Below, in pieces: positions 52,019 through 61,334 of a stretch of DNA of 62,384 bases. Position 1 is the first letter of the stretch; each line of letters begins with the position of its first letter. A model generated the notes under the pieces. That model saw only the letters and a program-made list of their open reading frames with translations, searched no databases and was not told where the DNA came from. Source of the DNA: Bacillota bacterium (GTDB lineage Bacteria > Bacillota > Clostridia > Lachnospirales > Lachnospiraceae); the NCBI GenBank assembly GCA_030524555.1, contig JAUNGK010000003.1:4214-66597 (forward strand). The letters are read 5' to 3'. Both the position numbers and the translations under genes were made by a program.

Positions 52019-53143
52019 ATGGATTTATTAGACTTAAGAGAACAAATTGATGTGATCGATGCCCAGATTGTGGAGTTATATGAAAAGAGAATGGAGGTTT
52101 CCAGACAGGTATCGGAATACAAGATTAAAACCGGCAAGAAGGTTTTTGACAAGGCAAGGGAGGAAGAGAAGCTTCGCAAGGTGAAGTCTCTTACCCACAA
52201 TGAATTTAACAGTCATGGAATCGAGGAGCTGTTTGAGCAGATTATGTCCATGAGCCGCAAGCTTCAGTATCGCATGCTTACAGAGCATGGCAGTATCGGA
52301 AGACTTCCCTTTATCGGTGTTGACAATTTGGATGAAGGAAAGGCAAGAGTGGTTTTTCAGGGGGCAGAGGGCGCTTATTCCCAGGCGGCTATGATGCAGT
52401 ATTTCGGGGATCAGGTAAACAGCTTTCATGTGGAGACCTTCAGGGATGCCATGATTGCCATAGATGAAGGCAGCGCAGATTTTGCGGTGCTTCCCATTGA
52501 AAATTCAACTGCGGGGATAGTCAGTGAAATTTATGATCTTTTGGTGGAGTTTGAGAATTATATTGTGGGAGAGCAGATTATTAAAATCGAGCACTGCCTG
52601 ATGGCAGTACCCGGAACAGAGCTTTCGGATATTAAAACGGTTTATTCCCATCCCCAGTCGCTGATGCAGTCGTCCCGCTTTCTGAATCAGCAGCGCTGGC
52701 AGCAGATCAGTATGCAGAACAATGCCTTTGCAGCAAAGAAGGTGGCAGAGGATCAGGATAAGACCCAGGCGGCTATTGCAAGTGAGTATGCTGCAAAGCT
52801 GTATGGACTTGAGGTGCTTTTAAAGGGTGTGAATCAGTCAAGCACCAATTCTACCAGATTTATTATTGTGACCAATCAGAAAATCTTTTTAAAGGATGCT
52901 AAAAAGGTCAGCATTTGTTTTGAGGTGCCCCATGAGAGCGGCTCTCTTTACCATATGCTTTCTCATTTCATATATAACAATTTGAATATGAACAGGATTG
53001 AGAGCAGACCGATTGAGGGCAGAAACTGGGAATACCGTTTCTTTATTGATTTTGACGGAAACCTGGCTGACAGCTCGGTGAAGAATGCACTCCGGGGACT
53101 TCGTGAGGAAGCAAGAAACATGAAAATATTGGGAAATTACTGA
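52019..53143 (+). CDS. pheA: Bifunctional chorismate mutase / prephenate dehydratase
   Basis: A 374-residue enzyme from ATG 52019 behind AAAGG. An AroQ-type chorismate mutase (about 1-90, LREQIDVIDAQIVELYEKR) is followed by the prephenate dehydratase (GAEGAYSQAAM from about 111, then NSTRFIIV), and an ACT domain (about 298-374) with VPHESGSLYHML and IESRP, the Phe-binding feedback site. It makes phenylpyruvate. It is probably feedback-inhibited by phenylalanine. Confidence 0.96.
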   Translation: MDLLDLREQIDVIDAQIVELYEKRMEVSRQVSEYKIKTGKKVFDKAREEEKLRKVKSLTHNEFNSHGIEELFEQIMSMSRKLQYRMLTEHGSIGRLPFIGVDNLDEGKARVVFQGAEGAYSQAAMMQYFGDQVNSFHVETFRDAMIAIDEGSADFAVLPIENSTAGIVSEIYDLLVEFENYIVGEQIIKIEHCLMAVPGTELSDIKTVYSHPQSLMQSSRFLNQQRWQQISMQNNAFAAKKVAEDQDKTQAAIASEYAAKLYGLEVLLKGVNQSSTNSTRFIIVTNQKIFLKDAKKVSICFEVPHESGSLYHMLSHFIYNNLNMNRIESRPIEGRNWEYRFFIDFDGNLADSSVKNALRGLREEARNMKILGNY

Positions 53144-53155
53144 TTGAGGATTAAG

Positions 53156-54457
53156 ATGAGAGAACAGGAACTGATTGTATATAAGGATTTTAACGAGGAT
53201 GAAGGCAGCCTTTTGTACGATATGGCATGGCTGATGGAAAATTACAGGAATGAAAGGGTGAGCAGGGAAGAAATGTCGGCGCTTATGTATGACTGCATTC
53301 ACCGTCTTTTAGAGCTTGCCGGCAATCATGGATTTTATGGAAATCTTTGGCATTGTTATCTTTCCAATCTTTTGGTAAACAATGAAAATAGCTACAGCAA
53401 GGCCTGTGAAATCAGAGGAGCGGTGGAAGGAACCATCAATCAGGCGGTACTGCATGACATTATAATCTTCAGAGAGCTTTTTGACTATGATTTTTCTGAT
53501 ATGCTGAAGGTGCTTCGGATTCAGGGCTTTGATCTGATTACCGATTATGTGAGCAGTGAAAGTGAAAGCAAGGTATATAACAGCCGCATCAGGGAGAGGA
53601 TTTGTTCCCTGGCAGTAAAGTTTGCGGGAAATCATACGCCGGAGGAGATGAAGGACACCCTGACGGAGTTTTACAGAGATTACGGAGTGGGCAGATTTGG
53701 ACTTCACAAGGCCTTTCGCGTGGTTCATGACGAGGAAGGGGTTAAGGTAGTGCCCATTCTCAACATTGCCCATGTGCATCTGGATGATCTGGTGGGCTAT
53801 GAGATACCTAAGCGGAAGCTGATTGAAAATACGGAAGCATTTGTAAGCGGCAGAAGAGCAAACAACTGCCTGCTTTTTGGCGATGCGGGAACAGGCAAGT
53901 CCTCCAGTATCAAGGCGATTGCCAATGAGTATTATGAGAAGGGACTGCGTATCATAGAGGTGTACAAGCATCAGTTTCAGGACCTGAATGACGTGATTGC
54001 CCAGATCAAGAACAGGAACTATAAGTTTATTATTTATATGGATGATTTGAGCTTTGAAGACTTTGAGATTGAATATAAATACCTTAAGGCAGTGATTGAG
54101 GGCGGGCTTGAGAAGAAGCCGGAAAATGTGTTGATTTATGCAACCTCCAACCGAAGGCATCTGGTACGGGAGAAGTTTTCCGATAAGGAGGACCGCAGGG
54201 ATGATCTTCATGCCGGAGATACGGTGCAGGAAAAGCTGTCCCTGGTGGCAAGATTTGGTGTTACCATCTTTTTTGCAGCGCCGGATAAGAAGGAATATCA
54301 GGCGATTGTAAGGGCCTTGGCGGAGCGTTATCATGTGACGATACCGGAGGAGGAGCTTTTGCTGGAGGCAAATAAATGGGAGCTTACCCACGGAGGGCTT
54401 TCGGGCAGAACCGCCCAGCAGTTTATTGATTATCTGCTGGGAAGACAGGAGGATTAG
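53156..54457 (+). CDS. DUF815-family AAA+ ATPase
   Basis: A 433-residue protein from ATG 53156, 12 nt after pheA. The N-terminal half is helical, without known domain. The C-terminal half is a AAA+ module: Walker A GDAGTGKSS near residue 242, Walker B FIIYMDDLSFED, sensor YATSNRRHLV, and an Arg-containing GLSGRTAQQF end. It matches DUF815 ATPases, which have no established role. It precedes ppx and ppk by short gaps, so may work with polyphosphate or stress proteins; this is context only. Confidence 0.86.
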   Translation: MREQELIVYKDFNEDEGSLLYDMAWLMENYRNERVSREEMSALMYDCIHRLLELAGNHGFYGNLWHCYLSNLLVNNENSYSKACEIRGAVEGTINQAVLHDIIIFRELFDYDFSDMLKVLRIQGFDLITDYVSSESESKVYNSRIRERICSLAVKFAGNHTPEEMKDTLTEFYRDYGVGRFGLHKAFRVVHDEEGVKVVPILNIAHVHLDDLVGYEIPKRKLIENTEAFVSGRRANNCLLFGDAGTGKSSSIKAIANEYYEKGLRIIEVYKHQFQDLNDVIAQIKNRNYKFIIYMDDLSFEDFEIEYKYLKAVIEGGLEKKPENVLIYATSNRRHLVREKFSDKEDRRDDLHAGDTVQEKLSLVARFGVTIFFAAPDKKEYQAIVRALAERYHVTIPEEELLLEANKWELTHGGLSGRTAQQFIDYLLGRQED

Positions 54458-54493
54458 TGAACTTAATCCGGGTAGAAAGGATAGTGTTGAAGT

Positions 54494-56038
54494 ATGGCAG
54501 TCAAAACATTTGCGGCAATTGATGTAGGCTCTTATGAGCTTTCCATGAAAATATTTGAGGTATCCAAAGCAAGGGGAATGAAGGAAATCGATCATATCAG
54601 GCACAGTATTGATATGGGAACGGAAAGCTACAGCACCGGAAAGCTCAGCTATCAAAGGGTGGAGGAGCTTTGCCGGATTCTTCGTGAGTTTTCCGCTATT
54701 ATGAGAGCCTATCAGGTATCCGATTATGTTGCTTACGGAACAAGCGCTATCAGAGAAACGGAGAATACGGCTATTTTACTTGATCAGATAGAACAGAGAA
54801 CGGGAATTCATATTGAGGTCTTAAGTAATTCCGAACAGCGTTTTCTGGATTATAAATCCATTGCATTTCAGGGAGCGGGCTTCCAGAAAATTATCGAAAA
54901 CGGTACAGCGATTGTGGATATCGGAGGAGGCAGCATCCAGGTTTCCCTGTTTGATAATGACACATTGGTGTCCACCCAGAATATGAAGCTGGGGGTTCTC
55001 AGGCTGCAGGAGAGAATGACACAGTTAGATGCCAGCATCAGGCAGTATGAAGGCTTTTTGGGAGAGCTAATAGATTCGCAATTGACGGTCTATAAGAAGC
55101 TGTACTTAAGAGACAGGGAGATCAAGAATATTATTATTGTGGATGATTATATTTCAACCCTTCTCAGGAAAAAGAGCATTGACAATGAAATGAAGGGCTA
55201 TGCCGGAATTGAGCTGTTTGAACAGATTCGTAAAGCATACCAAAGCGAGGGGCTTTTAGAGTTGGCGAGGCGGTGGGATATGCCGGAGGAGAATATGCCC
55301 GTTATGTATATTTCGCTGATTATGATCAAGCGTATTATGGAGGTTATGGGAGCGGATTTGATTTGGGCTCCGGGAGTGACTTTGTGCGACGGTATCGCAT
55401 ATGAATACGCAGAGAAGAATAAGCTTATAGTGTCTGCCCATGACTTTGAGAAGGATATTATTGCCTGCGCACATAACATCAGCAAACGCTACAGAGGAAG
55501 CAAAAAGCGGAGTGAGACTTTGGAGGAAATTGCTCTTACCATTTTTGACAGCATGAAAAGGGTACATGGTCTGGGAAAAAGAGAAAGGCTTCTTTTGCAG
55601 CTTTCCACAATCTTACATGACTGCGGAAAGTACATCAGTATGTGGAATTTGGGGGAGTGCTCCTACAATATTATCATGTCTACGGAGATTATCGGGCTTT
55701 CCCACATGGAAAGAGAAATCGTTGCCAATGTGGTGAAATATAACCATCTTGAATTTGCTTATTATGAGGAGATGAGCAGATACAGCATGATGGATAAGGC
55801 ATCTTATTTAAAAATTGCCAAGCTGACAGCTATCCTTCGGCTGGCAAACGGGCTGGATCGAAGTCATAAGCAGAAATTCAGAAATGTAAAAACAGTGTTG
55901 AAGGACAATCAGCTGATTATTACGGTAGACACCAATGAAGATATTACTTTGGAAAAGGGACTTTTTGGTGCAAGGGCAGCTTTCTTTGAAGAGGTGTACA
56001 GCGTATTGCCCGTTATTAAGCAAAAGAAGACATTTTAG
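54494..56038 (+). CDS. ppx: Ppx/GppA phosphatase with C-terminal HD domain
   Basis: A 514-residue protein. The N-terminal half is an actin-like Ppx/GppA phosphatase: AAIDVGSYELSMKI, YGTSAIRE, EVLSNSEQRFLDY and IVDIGGGSIQ. The C-terminal half (about 340-514) has ILHDCGKY and NHLEFA, an HD-type domain as in long Ppx enzymes. Family members hydrolyse polyphosphate or pppGpp. It lies 13 nt before ppk, the synthesis enzyme, which favours polyphosphate as substrate. Confidence 0.93.
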   Translation: MAVKTFAAIDVGSYELSMKIFEVSKARGMKEIDHIRHSIDMGTESYSTGKLSYQRVEELCRILREFSAIMRAYQVSDYVAYGTSAIRETENTAILLDQIEQRTGIHIEVLSNSEQRFLDYKSIAFQGAGFQKIIENGTAIVDIGGGSIQVSLFDNDTLVSTQNMKLGVLRLQERMTQLDASIRQYEGFLGELIDSQLTVYKKLYLRDREIKNIIIVDDYISTLLRKKSIDNEMKGYAGIELFEQIRKAYQSEGLLELARRWDMPEENMPVMYISLIMIKRIMEVMGADLIWAPGVTLCDGIAYEYAEKNKLIVSAHDFEKDIIACAHNISKRYRGSKKRSETLEEIALTIFDSMKRVHGLGKRERLLLQLSTILHDCGKYISMWNLGECSYNIIMSTEIIGLSHMEREIVANVVKYNHLEFAYYEEMSRYSMMDKASYLKIAKLTAILRLANGLDRSHKQKFRNVKTVLKDNQLIITVDTNEDITLEKGLFGARAAFFEEVYSVLPVIKQKKTF

Positions 56039-56051
56039 GCGGAGGTTTAGG

Positions 56052-58184
56052 ATGATGAGAAATTCTAAATATGCAGACCCCGGATTTTACAGCAACAGAG
56101 AGCTGAGCTGGGTTCTTTTTGACAAGCGGGTCTTAAGTGAGGCAATGGATAAGCATAATCCCTTGTTTGAAAGACTGAAGTTTTTAAGTATAACGGCATC
56201 TAATCTGGATGAGTTTTTTATGGTCAGAGTGGCATCCCTAAAGGATATGGTAGGAGCAGGCTATGACAAACCGGATATTGCAGGAATGACGCCTGAGGTA
56301 CAGCTTAAGGAATTATATAAAGCGACACATGAATTGGTAGAGAAACAGTATGCCGCCTACAATGGGGAGCTTTTGCCAAAGCTTTTGCAGAACGGACTTC
56401 GGGTTATTTCAAAGCATGAAAAGCTTACGGAACAGGAAGGGGCATATGCGGATCAGTTTTTTGAGGAAAACGTATATCCTGTGCTGACTCCCATGGCGGT
56501 GGATTCTTCAAGACCGTTTCCTTTGATTAGAAATAAATCGTTAAATATCGGCGCTCTTGTAACCAAGAAAAACGGAGACGGCGAGCTGGAATTTGCCACT
56601 GTACAGGTGCCCAGTGTGCTGCCGCGAATAGTACAGCTTCCTTCGGAGGATGAAAACGAAAAGGTAGTGATTCTTTTAGAGGAGGTTATCGAAAGAAATA
56701 TTCGAAAGCTGTTTTTAAATTATGATATTGTGTGTGCTTATCCTTTCCGTATTATGAGGAATGCAGATTTTTCCTTAGAGGAGGATGAGGCGGAGGATCT
56801 TTTAAAGGAGATTGAAAAGCAGCTGAAGAAAAGACAATGGGGGCAGGCAATCAGGCTGGAGGTAGAAAAGGGAATCGATGACAGGCTGCTTCGCATTATC
56901 AGTGAAGAGCTTTCCATTTCGGAGGAGGAGATTTATCGGATTGCCGGTCCTTTGGATTTGACCTTTTTGATGAAGATGTATGGGCTTCCCGGCTTTGAGC
57001 ATTTAAAGGAAAGGGGCTATGCAGCGCCCCAGGCGGTGCCGGAGCTTCCATCTGACTGTGATATTTTCGAGCAGATCAGAAAGGGGGATATTCTGCTGCA
57101 TCATCCCTACGAAAGCTTCACGCCTGTGGTGGACTTCATCAGACAGGCAGCAAGAGATAAGGATGTGCTGGCTATCAAGCAGACGCTGTATCGTGTCAGC
57201 GGTAATTCCCCTATCATTGCAGCCCTGGCTCAGGCGGCGGAAAATGGCAAGCAGGTTTCCGTGCTGGTAGAGCTGAAAGCAAGATTTGACGAGGAAAATA
57301 ATATCGTATGGGCCAAAATGCTGGAAAAAGCCGGCTGCCATGTTATATACGGACTTGTGGGGCTTAAGACCCACAGTAAGATTACGCTGGTGGTAAGAAG
57401 AGAGGAAGACGGTATCCGCAGGTATGTTCATCTTGGGACGGGAAACTATAATGATGCAACCGCAAAGCTGTATACGGATGTAGGGCTTTTAACCTGTTCT
57501 CCTTCTATCGGTGAGGATGCCACAGCAGTGTTTAATATGCTTTCCGGTTATTCAGAGCCTTTGCTGTGGAATAAGCTGTCATTAGCGCCTTTATGGCTTA
57601 AGGATCGGTTTTTGTATCTGATTGACAGGGAAAAGGATAATGCCCTGGCAGGACGGGGCGGACATATTATTGCAAAGGTTAACAGCCTGTGTGATAAGGA
57701 TATTATTGCAGCGCTTTACGAGGCGGCGGAAGCAGGCGTGAAAATTGAACTGATCGTTCGCGGAATTTGCTGCCTGAAAACCGGGCTTCCCGGTATCGGG
57801 GACAATATTACGGTTCGTTCTATTGTGGGGAACTTTTTGGAGCATTGCCGAATCTTTTACTTTGAAAATGACGGAAAGCCGGAATATTACTGTGCCAGCG
57901 CAGATTGGATGCCAAGAAATCTGGAACGCCGGGTAGAGATCATGTTTCCGGTGGAAAAACCGGAGCTGCGCACCAGGCTGATGGAGATTCTCTCCATGCA
58001 GCTTAGGGATAACGTGAAGGCGCATGTGCTGATGCCCGATGGCAGCTATGAAAAAGTAAACAGGAGAGGGAAGGAAGCCGTTAATGCACAGCAGGAGTTT
58101 GGACGCCGGGCAGTGCAGGCGGCAAAGGAAAACTGCGAGGTGTCAGAAAGCAGAGTATTCATTCCCGAGACACATCATGAGTAA
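56052..58184 (+). CDS. ppk1: Polyphosphate kinase 1
   Basis: A 710-residue enzyme from ATG 56052 behind GGAGG; upstream in-frame codons lie inside ppx. NRELSWVLFDKRVL opens the protein. The phospholipase-D-like catalytic half contains ELKARFDEENN, HLGTGNYND (His460, the likely phosphorylated residue) and HCRIFYF (His598). It polymerises ATP terminal phosphate to polyphosphate. It overlaps maf by 8 nt. Confidence 0.97.
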   Translation: MMRNSKYADPGFYSNRELSWVLFDKRVLSEAMDKHNPLFERLKFLSITASNLDEFFMVRVASLKDMVGAGYDKPDIAGMTPEVQLKELYKATHELVEKQYAAYNGELLPKLLQNGLRVISKHEKLTEQEGAYADQFFEENVYPVLTPMAVDSSRPFPLIRNKSLNIGALVTKKNGDGELEFATVQVPSVLPRIVQLPSEDENEKVVILLEEVIERNIRKLFLNYDIVCAYPFRIMRNADFSLEEDEAEDLLKEIEKQLKKRQWGQAIRLEVEKGIDDRLLRIISEELSISEEEIYRIAGPLDLTFLMKMYGLPGFEHLKERGYAAPQAVPELPSDCDIFEQIRKGDILLHHPYESFTPVVDFIRQAARDKDVLAIKQTLYRVSGNSPIIAALAQAAENGKQVSVLVELKARFDEENNIVWAKMLEKAGCHVIYGLVGLKTHSKITLVVRREEDGIRRYVHLGTGNYNDATAKLYTDVGLLTCSPSIGEDATAVFNMLSGYSEPLLWNKLSLAPLWLKDRFLYLIDREKDNALAGRGGHIIAKVNSLCDKDIIAALYEAAEAGVKIELIVRGICCLKTGLPGIGDNITVRSIVGNFLEHCRIFYFENDGKPEYYCASADWMPRNLERRVEIMFPVEKPELRTRLMEILSMQLRDNVKAHVLMPDGSYEKVNRRGKEAVNAQQEFGRRAVQAAKENCEVSESRVFIPETHHE

Positions 58185-58803
58185 AGAAATTATTCTGGCA
58201 AGCGCATCCCCAAGAAGGCGGGAGCTACTTGCACAAATCGGATTACAGTTCAGGGTGCTTCCCGGCAATGCCGAGGAGAATGTTAAGAGTACAGATCCTG
58301 CTGAAATGGTAAAGGAGCTTTCTGCGCTAAAGGCTTCACAGGCTTATGAGAGCCTTTCTGATCGGGAGAAGGCGGAAAGTATTGTAATAGGTGCAGATAC
58401 AGTGGTCTCCCAGGACGGGCAGATTTTAGGAAAGCCGGGAAGTGAGGAAAGAGCGGTTCGAATGCTTTCATCCCTGCAGGGAAGAACCCATCATGTGTAT
58501 ACCGGAGTAACATTGATATGGCAGGAGGAGAGACAGATGGGAGGCTTTGATAAGAAAAGCCGGACCTTCTTTGAGGATACTCTTGTAACTATGTACCCCA
58601 TGTCAGCAGAGGAAATTGAAGCTTACGTGTCCACTGGTGAGCCTATGGATAAGGCAGGAGCGTATGGCATTCAGGGAGGCTGTGCGGCATGGATACAGAG
58701 AATCCAAGGCGATTACAATAATGTGGTAGGGCTTCCGGTGGGAAGATTATATCAGGAATTGAAGAAAATCGATTCGTGGAAAGGAATCAAGGAACATGAT
58801 TAA
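58177..58803 (+). CDS. maf: Maf-family nucleoside triphosphate pyrophosphatase
   Basis: A 208-residue protein from ATG 58177, within the ppk end. ASASPRRRELL is the Maf signature; GADTVV and GRTHHVYTGV follow, and DKAGAYGIQG is the C-terminal motif. Maf enzymes hydrolyse non-canonical or pyrimidine NTPs and have been linked to septum control. It overlaps the next gene by 8 nt. Confidence 0.95.
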   Translation: MSKEIILASASPRRRELLAQIGLQFRVLPGNAEENVKSTDPAEMVKELSALKASQAYESLSDREKAESIVIGADTVVSQDGQILGKPGSEERAVRMLSSLQGRTHHVYTGVTLIWQEERQMGGFDKKSRTFFEDTLVTMYPMSAEEIEAYVSTGEPMDKAGAYGIQGGCAAWIQRIQGDYNNVVGLPVGRLYQELKKIDSWKGIKEHD

Positions 58804-59602
58804 GCTGATTGCGTCGGATGTGGACGGGACATTGATCAAGGATTCCACACCGGACTTATATCCGGAAATGGTGGATACAATCAGGGAACTGAATAGAAAA
58901 GGGATTTTATTCTGTGCCGCCAGCGGCAGACAGTATGCCAGCCTTCGCAATGTATTTCGCGAGGTGGCTGATGATATAGCCTATATTGCGGAAAACGGTG
59001 CCCATATTCGTTACCGGAATAAGGATATTTCGGTAACCCCCATGAAGAGGGAATATATAGAACAGATTATGGACATGCTTCGAAGCTATTACGGTGAGTG
59101 TGAAACGGTAATATCCACTCCGGCGGGAAGCCTTATTGAAAGCAAAAATAAAGATTTTCTGGATCTGCTTACCTACGGATATCACAATACCTTCAGGCTG
59201 GTTCCGGACGTGCTGAAGGAAAAGGATGAAATCATTAAAATTGCGGTATACAGGAAAAACAGCATCAGGAGCCTGGGGGAGGACGTTTTCATTCCCAGGT
59301 GGAAGGACAAGGTCAAGGCCTGCATGGCAGGAGAGGAATGGGTAGACTTTATGGATGCAGGGGTGGACAAAGGAAACGGTCTCAAAATTCTGGAGGATTA
59401 CCTGGGAATAGAGAAGAGAGAGACTATGGCCTTTGGAGACAACAATAATGATATCGGAATGATGCTTGCAGCGGGATGCAGCTATGCGGTGGATACGGCG
59501 GTTTCGGAGGTGCAAAAGGCAGCAGATCATATTTGTCCCGGATGGAAGCAGAAGGGAGTTTGTCAGGTAATACGAAAGGAGGTGCTTTTAGATGGAGTAT
59601 AA
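58796..59602 (+). CDS. Cof-type HAD-IIB phosphatase
   Basis: A 268-residue HAD-superfamily protein: DVDGTLI (nucleophile Asp8), ASGRQ (motif II), a Lys in DKGNG and GDNNNDIGMM (motif IV). The large cap domain between is of the C2B type. Family members dephosphorylate sugar phosphates, FMN or pyridoxal phosphate; substrate is not predictable here. It overlaps maf and the next small gene, so is co-translated. Confidence 0.92.
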   Translation: MIKLIASDVDGTLIKDSTPDLYPEMVDTIRELNRKGILFCAASGRQYASLRNVFREVADDIAYIAENGAHIRYRNKDISVTPMKREYIEQIMDMLRSYYGECETVISTPAGSLIESKNKDFLDLLTYGYHNTFRLVPDVLKEKDEIIKIAVYRKNSIRSLGEDVFIPRWKDKVKACMAGEEWVDFMDAGVDKGNGLKILEDYLGIEKRETMAFGDNNNDIGMMLAAGCSYAVDTAVSEVQKAADHICPGWKQKGVCQVIRKEVLLDGV

Positions 59603-59894
59603 TTTGGATCGGGCAGCGCTTCAATGCTTTCTTGATAACCAAAGTCAGCTGTTCCCGGAAGGGGATGTGGCTTCAACCCTTGAGGAGGCTGATGAATTTT
59701 TAGGAAATTGTCTGGCTGTAGTGGTTGATTCCGTAAAGGAGATATGGGAATTTTTCTTAGAGGAAGGCTTTGACGTGGAAGAAATCTTTCAGGAGGAAGG
59801 TATCGATATTGAGAATGTTGAGGAAAAACGGATCCTGGAAGCGGCTGAGGTGTTTGATATTGGAGACGGAAGATATTTAATCGTAGAAGATTAA
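59592..59894 (+). CDS. Conserved small acidic protein, function unknown
   Basis: A 100-residue protein starting 11 nt inside the previous gene, with AAAGGAGGTG just upstream of its ATG. It is strongly acidic (Glu/Asp-rich) and probably mostly helical, with a hydrophobic patch CLAVVVDSVKEIWEFFLEEGF and an end motif DGRYLIVED (patch at residues 40-60). No known domain is visible. I recall similar clostridial proteins that carry the label glyoxalase without support; nothing here resembles a glyoxalase site. Confidence 0.82.
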   Translation: MEYNLDRAALQCFLDNQSQLFPEGDVASTLEEADEFLGNCLAVVVDSVKEIWEFFLEEGFDVEEIFQEEGIDIENVEEKRILEAAEVFDIGDGRYLIVED

Positions 59895-59919
59895 GAACAT
59901 AATTAATAAGGAAAAGGAG

Positions 59920-59956
59920 GAGCCTTAAAGCAGGAGAAGCTTTAAGGCTCACTTTA
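59920..59956 (+). terminator. Terminator after the polyphosphate operon
   Basis: A perfect 12-bp stem (GAGCCTTAAAGC with GCTTTAAGGCTC), 7-nt loop, followed by ACTTTATT. Confidence 0.75.
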
Positions 59957-60124
59957 TTAAGGCAGCGTTAAAGGTATAAAGCGGGATAATCAAAGCAAAA
60001 AATGAGAACAAGGAAGCAGAAATAGGAAAGACAGGACAGTCTTTTAGGGATAAAATAATAATAGGAAGAGTGGGCGCAGCTACAGGCTGTGAATAATAGA
60101 TTATTACAGGAAAGGAAGTAGAAT

Positions 60125-61288
60125 ATGAATGCATTTAAAACAGGGGAATATCGTAATCTTTTCGTGGAAAACGGCATATCCGAAAAGGCTGTTACCCAGA
60201 GACTGAATGAAATATGGGACACCTTTTTTTATGGAAGCGAGGAAGAGAGGATTTATCATCCCGTAGGAGAGGATATGGGGTATCTGGAGGATACGGGTAA
60301 TCATGATGCCAGAACAGAGGGAATGTCCTATGGCATGATGATCTGCGTCCAGATGAACAAAAAGGAAGAGTTTGACAGGATATGGAAATGGGCATGTACC
60401 TACATGTGGATGGAGGAAGGGGAGAACGAGGGATATTTTGCATGGTCCTGCGGTCTTAACGGAAGGAAGAATGCCTATGGCCCTGCTCCCGACGGGGAAG
60501 AGTTTTTCGCTATGGCGCTTTTCTTTGCTTCCCATAGATGGGGAGACGGAGAGGGGACCTATTGTTATTCCAAACAGGCAAGAAAGATCCTTCATGCCTG
60601 CATACATAAGGGGCTTGACGGAAGAAGCGGCGCTTCCATGTGGAATCATCAAAATAAGCAGATATTATTTGTACCGGGAAGTGATTTTACGGATCCTTCC
60701 TATCATCTGCCTCATTTTTATGAGTTGTTTGCACTATGGGCAGATGAGGAGGATCGGCCTTTCTTTAAGCAGGCGGCAGAGGCAAGCCGGAAATATTTAA
60801 GTAAGGCCTGTCATCCGGTGACAGGAATGAGTGCGGAATATGCGGAGTTTGACGGCAGTCCCATGAGCCGGCCCCTTGAGTGGACTAAGGATCGTCATGA
60901 CTGGTTTTACAGTGATGCTTACAGAACCGCAGCCAATATCGGACTGGATTATGAGTGGTTTGGAGTTTGTGAAGGTCAGGAGAAGGCTCCGGGGAGACTG
61001 CTTCAGTTTTTGGGAAACAGACAGGAGCCCTGGAAGGTATACGAGATTGACGGAACGCCTCTTTCTAAGAACGCTTTGCATCCGGTGGGGATGCTGGCAG
61101 CTACGGCACAGGGAGCCCTTTCCGTGATTGGCAGATCAAAGGATGTAGGTGAGCTTGCACAGGCCTTTAATTGGGTGAAAAGGCTGTGGGATGAACCCCT
61201 TCGCCAGGGCAGACGCAGATACTATGATAACTGCTTGTACTTCTTTGCCTTTTTGGCGCTTAGCGGTAATTACCGTATTTGGATGTAG
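60125..61288 (+). CDS. GH8 reducing-end xylose-releasing exo-oligoxylanase
   Basis: A 387-residue protein without signal peptide, with a GGAAAGGAAG ribosome site. RTEGMSYGMM holds the GH8 general acid Glu65, and FYSDAYRTAANI holds Asp264. In the Bacillus Rex enzyme these are Glu70 and Asp263, at nearly the same positions. Rex removes xylose from the reducing end of xylo-oligosaccharides in the cytoplasm. Its neighbour is a sensor kinase of the type that controls sugar ABC transporters, so the two may begin a xylo-oligosaccharide locus. Confidence 0.92.
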   Translation: MNAFKTGEYRNLFVENGISEKAVTQRLNEIWDTFFYGSEEERIYHPVGEDMGYLEDTGNHDARTEGMSYGMMICVQMNKKEEFDRIWKWACTYMWMEEGENEGYFAWSCGLNGRKNAYGPAPDGEEFFAMALFFASHRWGDGEGTYCYSKQARKILHACIHKGLDGRSGASMWNHQNKQILFVPGSDFTDPSYHLPHFYELFALWADEEDRPFFKQAAEASRKYLSKACHPVTGMSAEYAEFDGSPMSRPLEWTKDRHDWFYSDAYRTAANIGLDYEWFGVCEGQEKAPGRLLQFLGNRQEPWKVYEIDGTPLSKNALHPVGMLAATAQGALSVIGRSKDVGELAQAFNWVKRLWDEPLRQGRRRYYDNCLYFFAFLALSGNYRIWM

Positions 61289-61334
61289 TCCGGTGGGCAG
61301 GTATGACAGAGAGAAATAAAGAAAAGGGAGCAGC

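Noticed and set aside
53309..54655. 448-codon open frame on the minus strand across the DUF815 gene
   Set aside because: It lies antisense to a gene with clear AAA+ motifs, runs past its 3' neighbour's start, has no domain or ribosome site, and has the Ile/His/Cys-rich make-up of a shadow frame.
55935..56051. Longer N-terminus for ppk
   Set aside because: The extra residues come from the ppx gene in another frame; GGAGG before 56052 sets the start.
58084..58176. Longer N-terminus for Maf
   Set aside because: The extension is inside ppk and is Arg/Cys-rich; family proteins begin at the MSKEIILASASPRR-type start.
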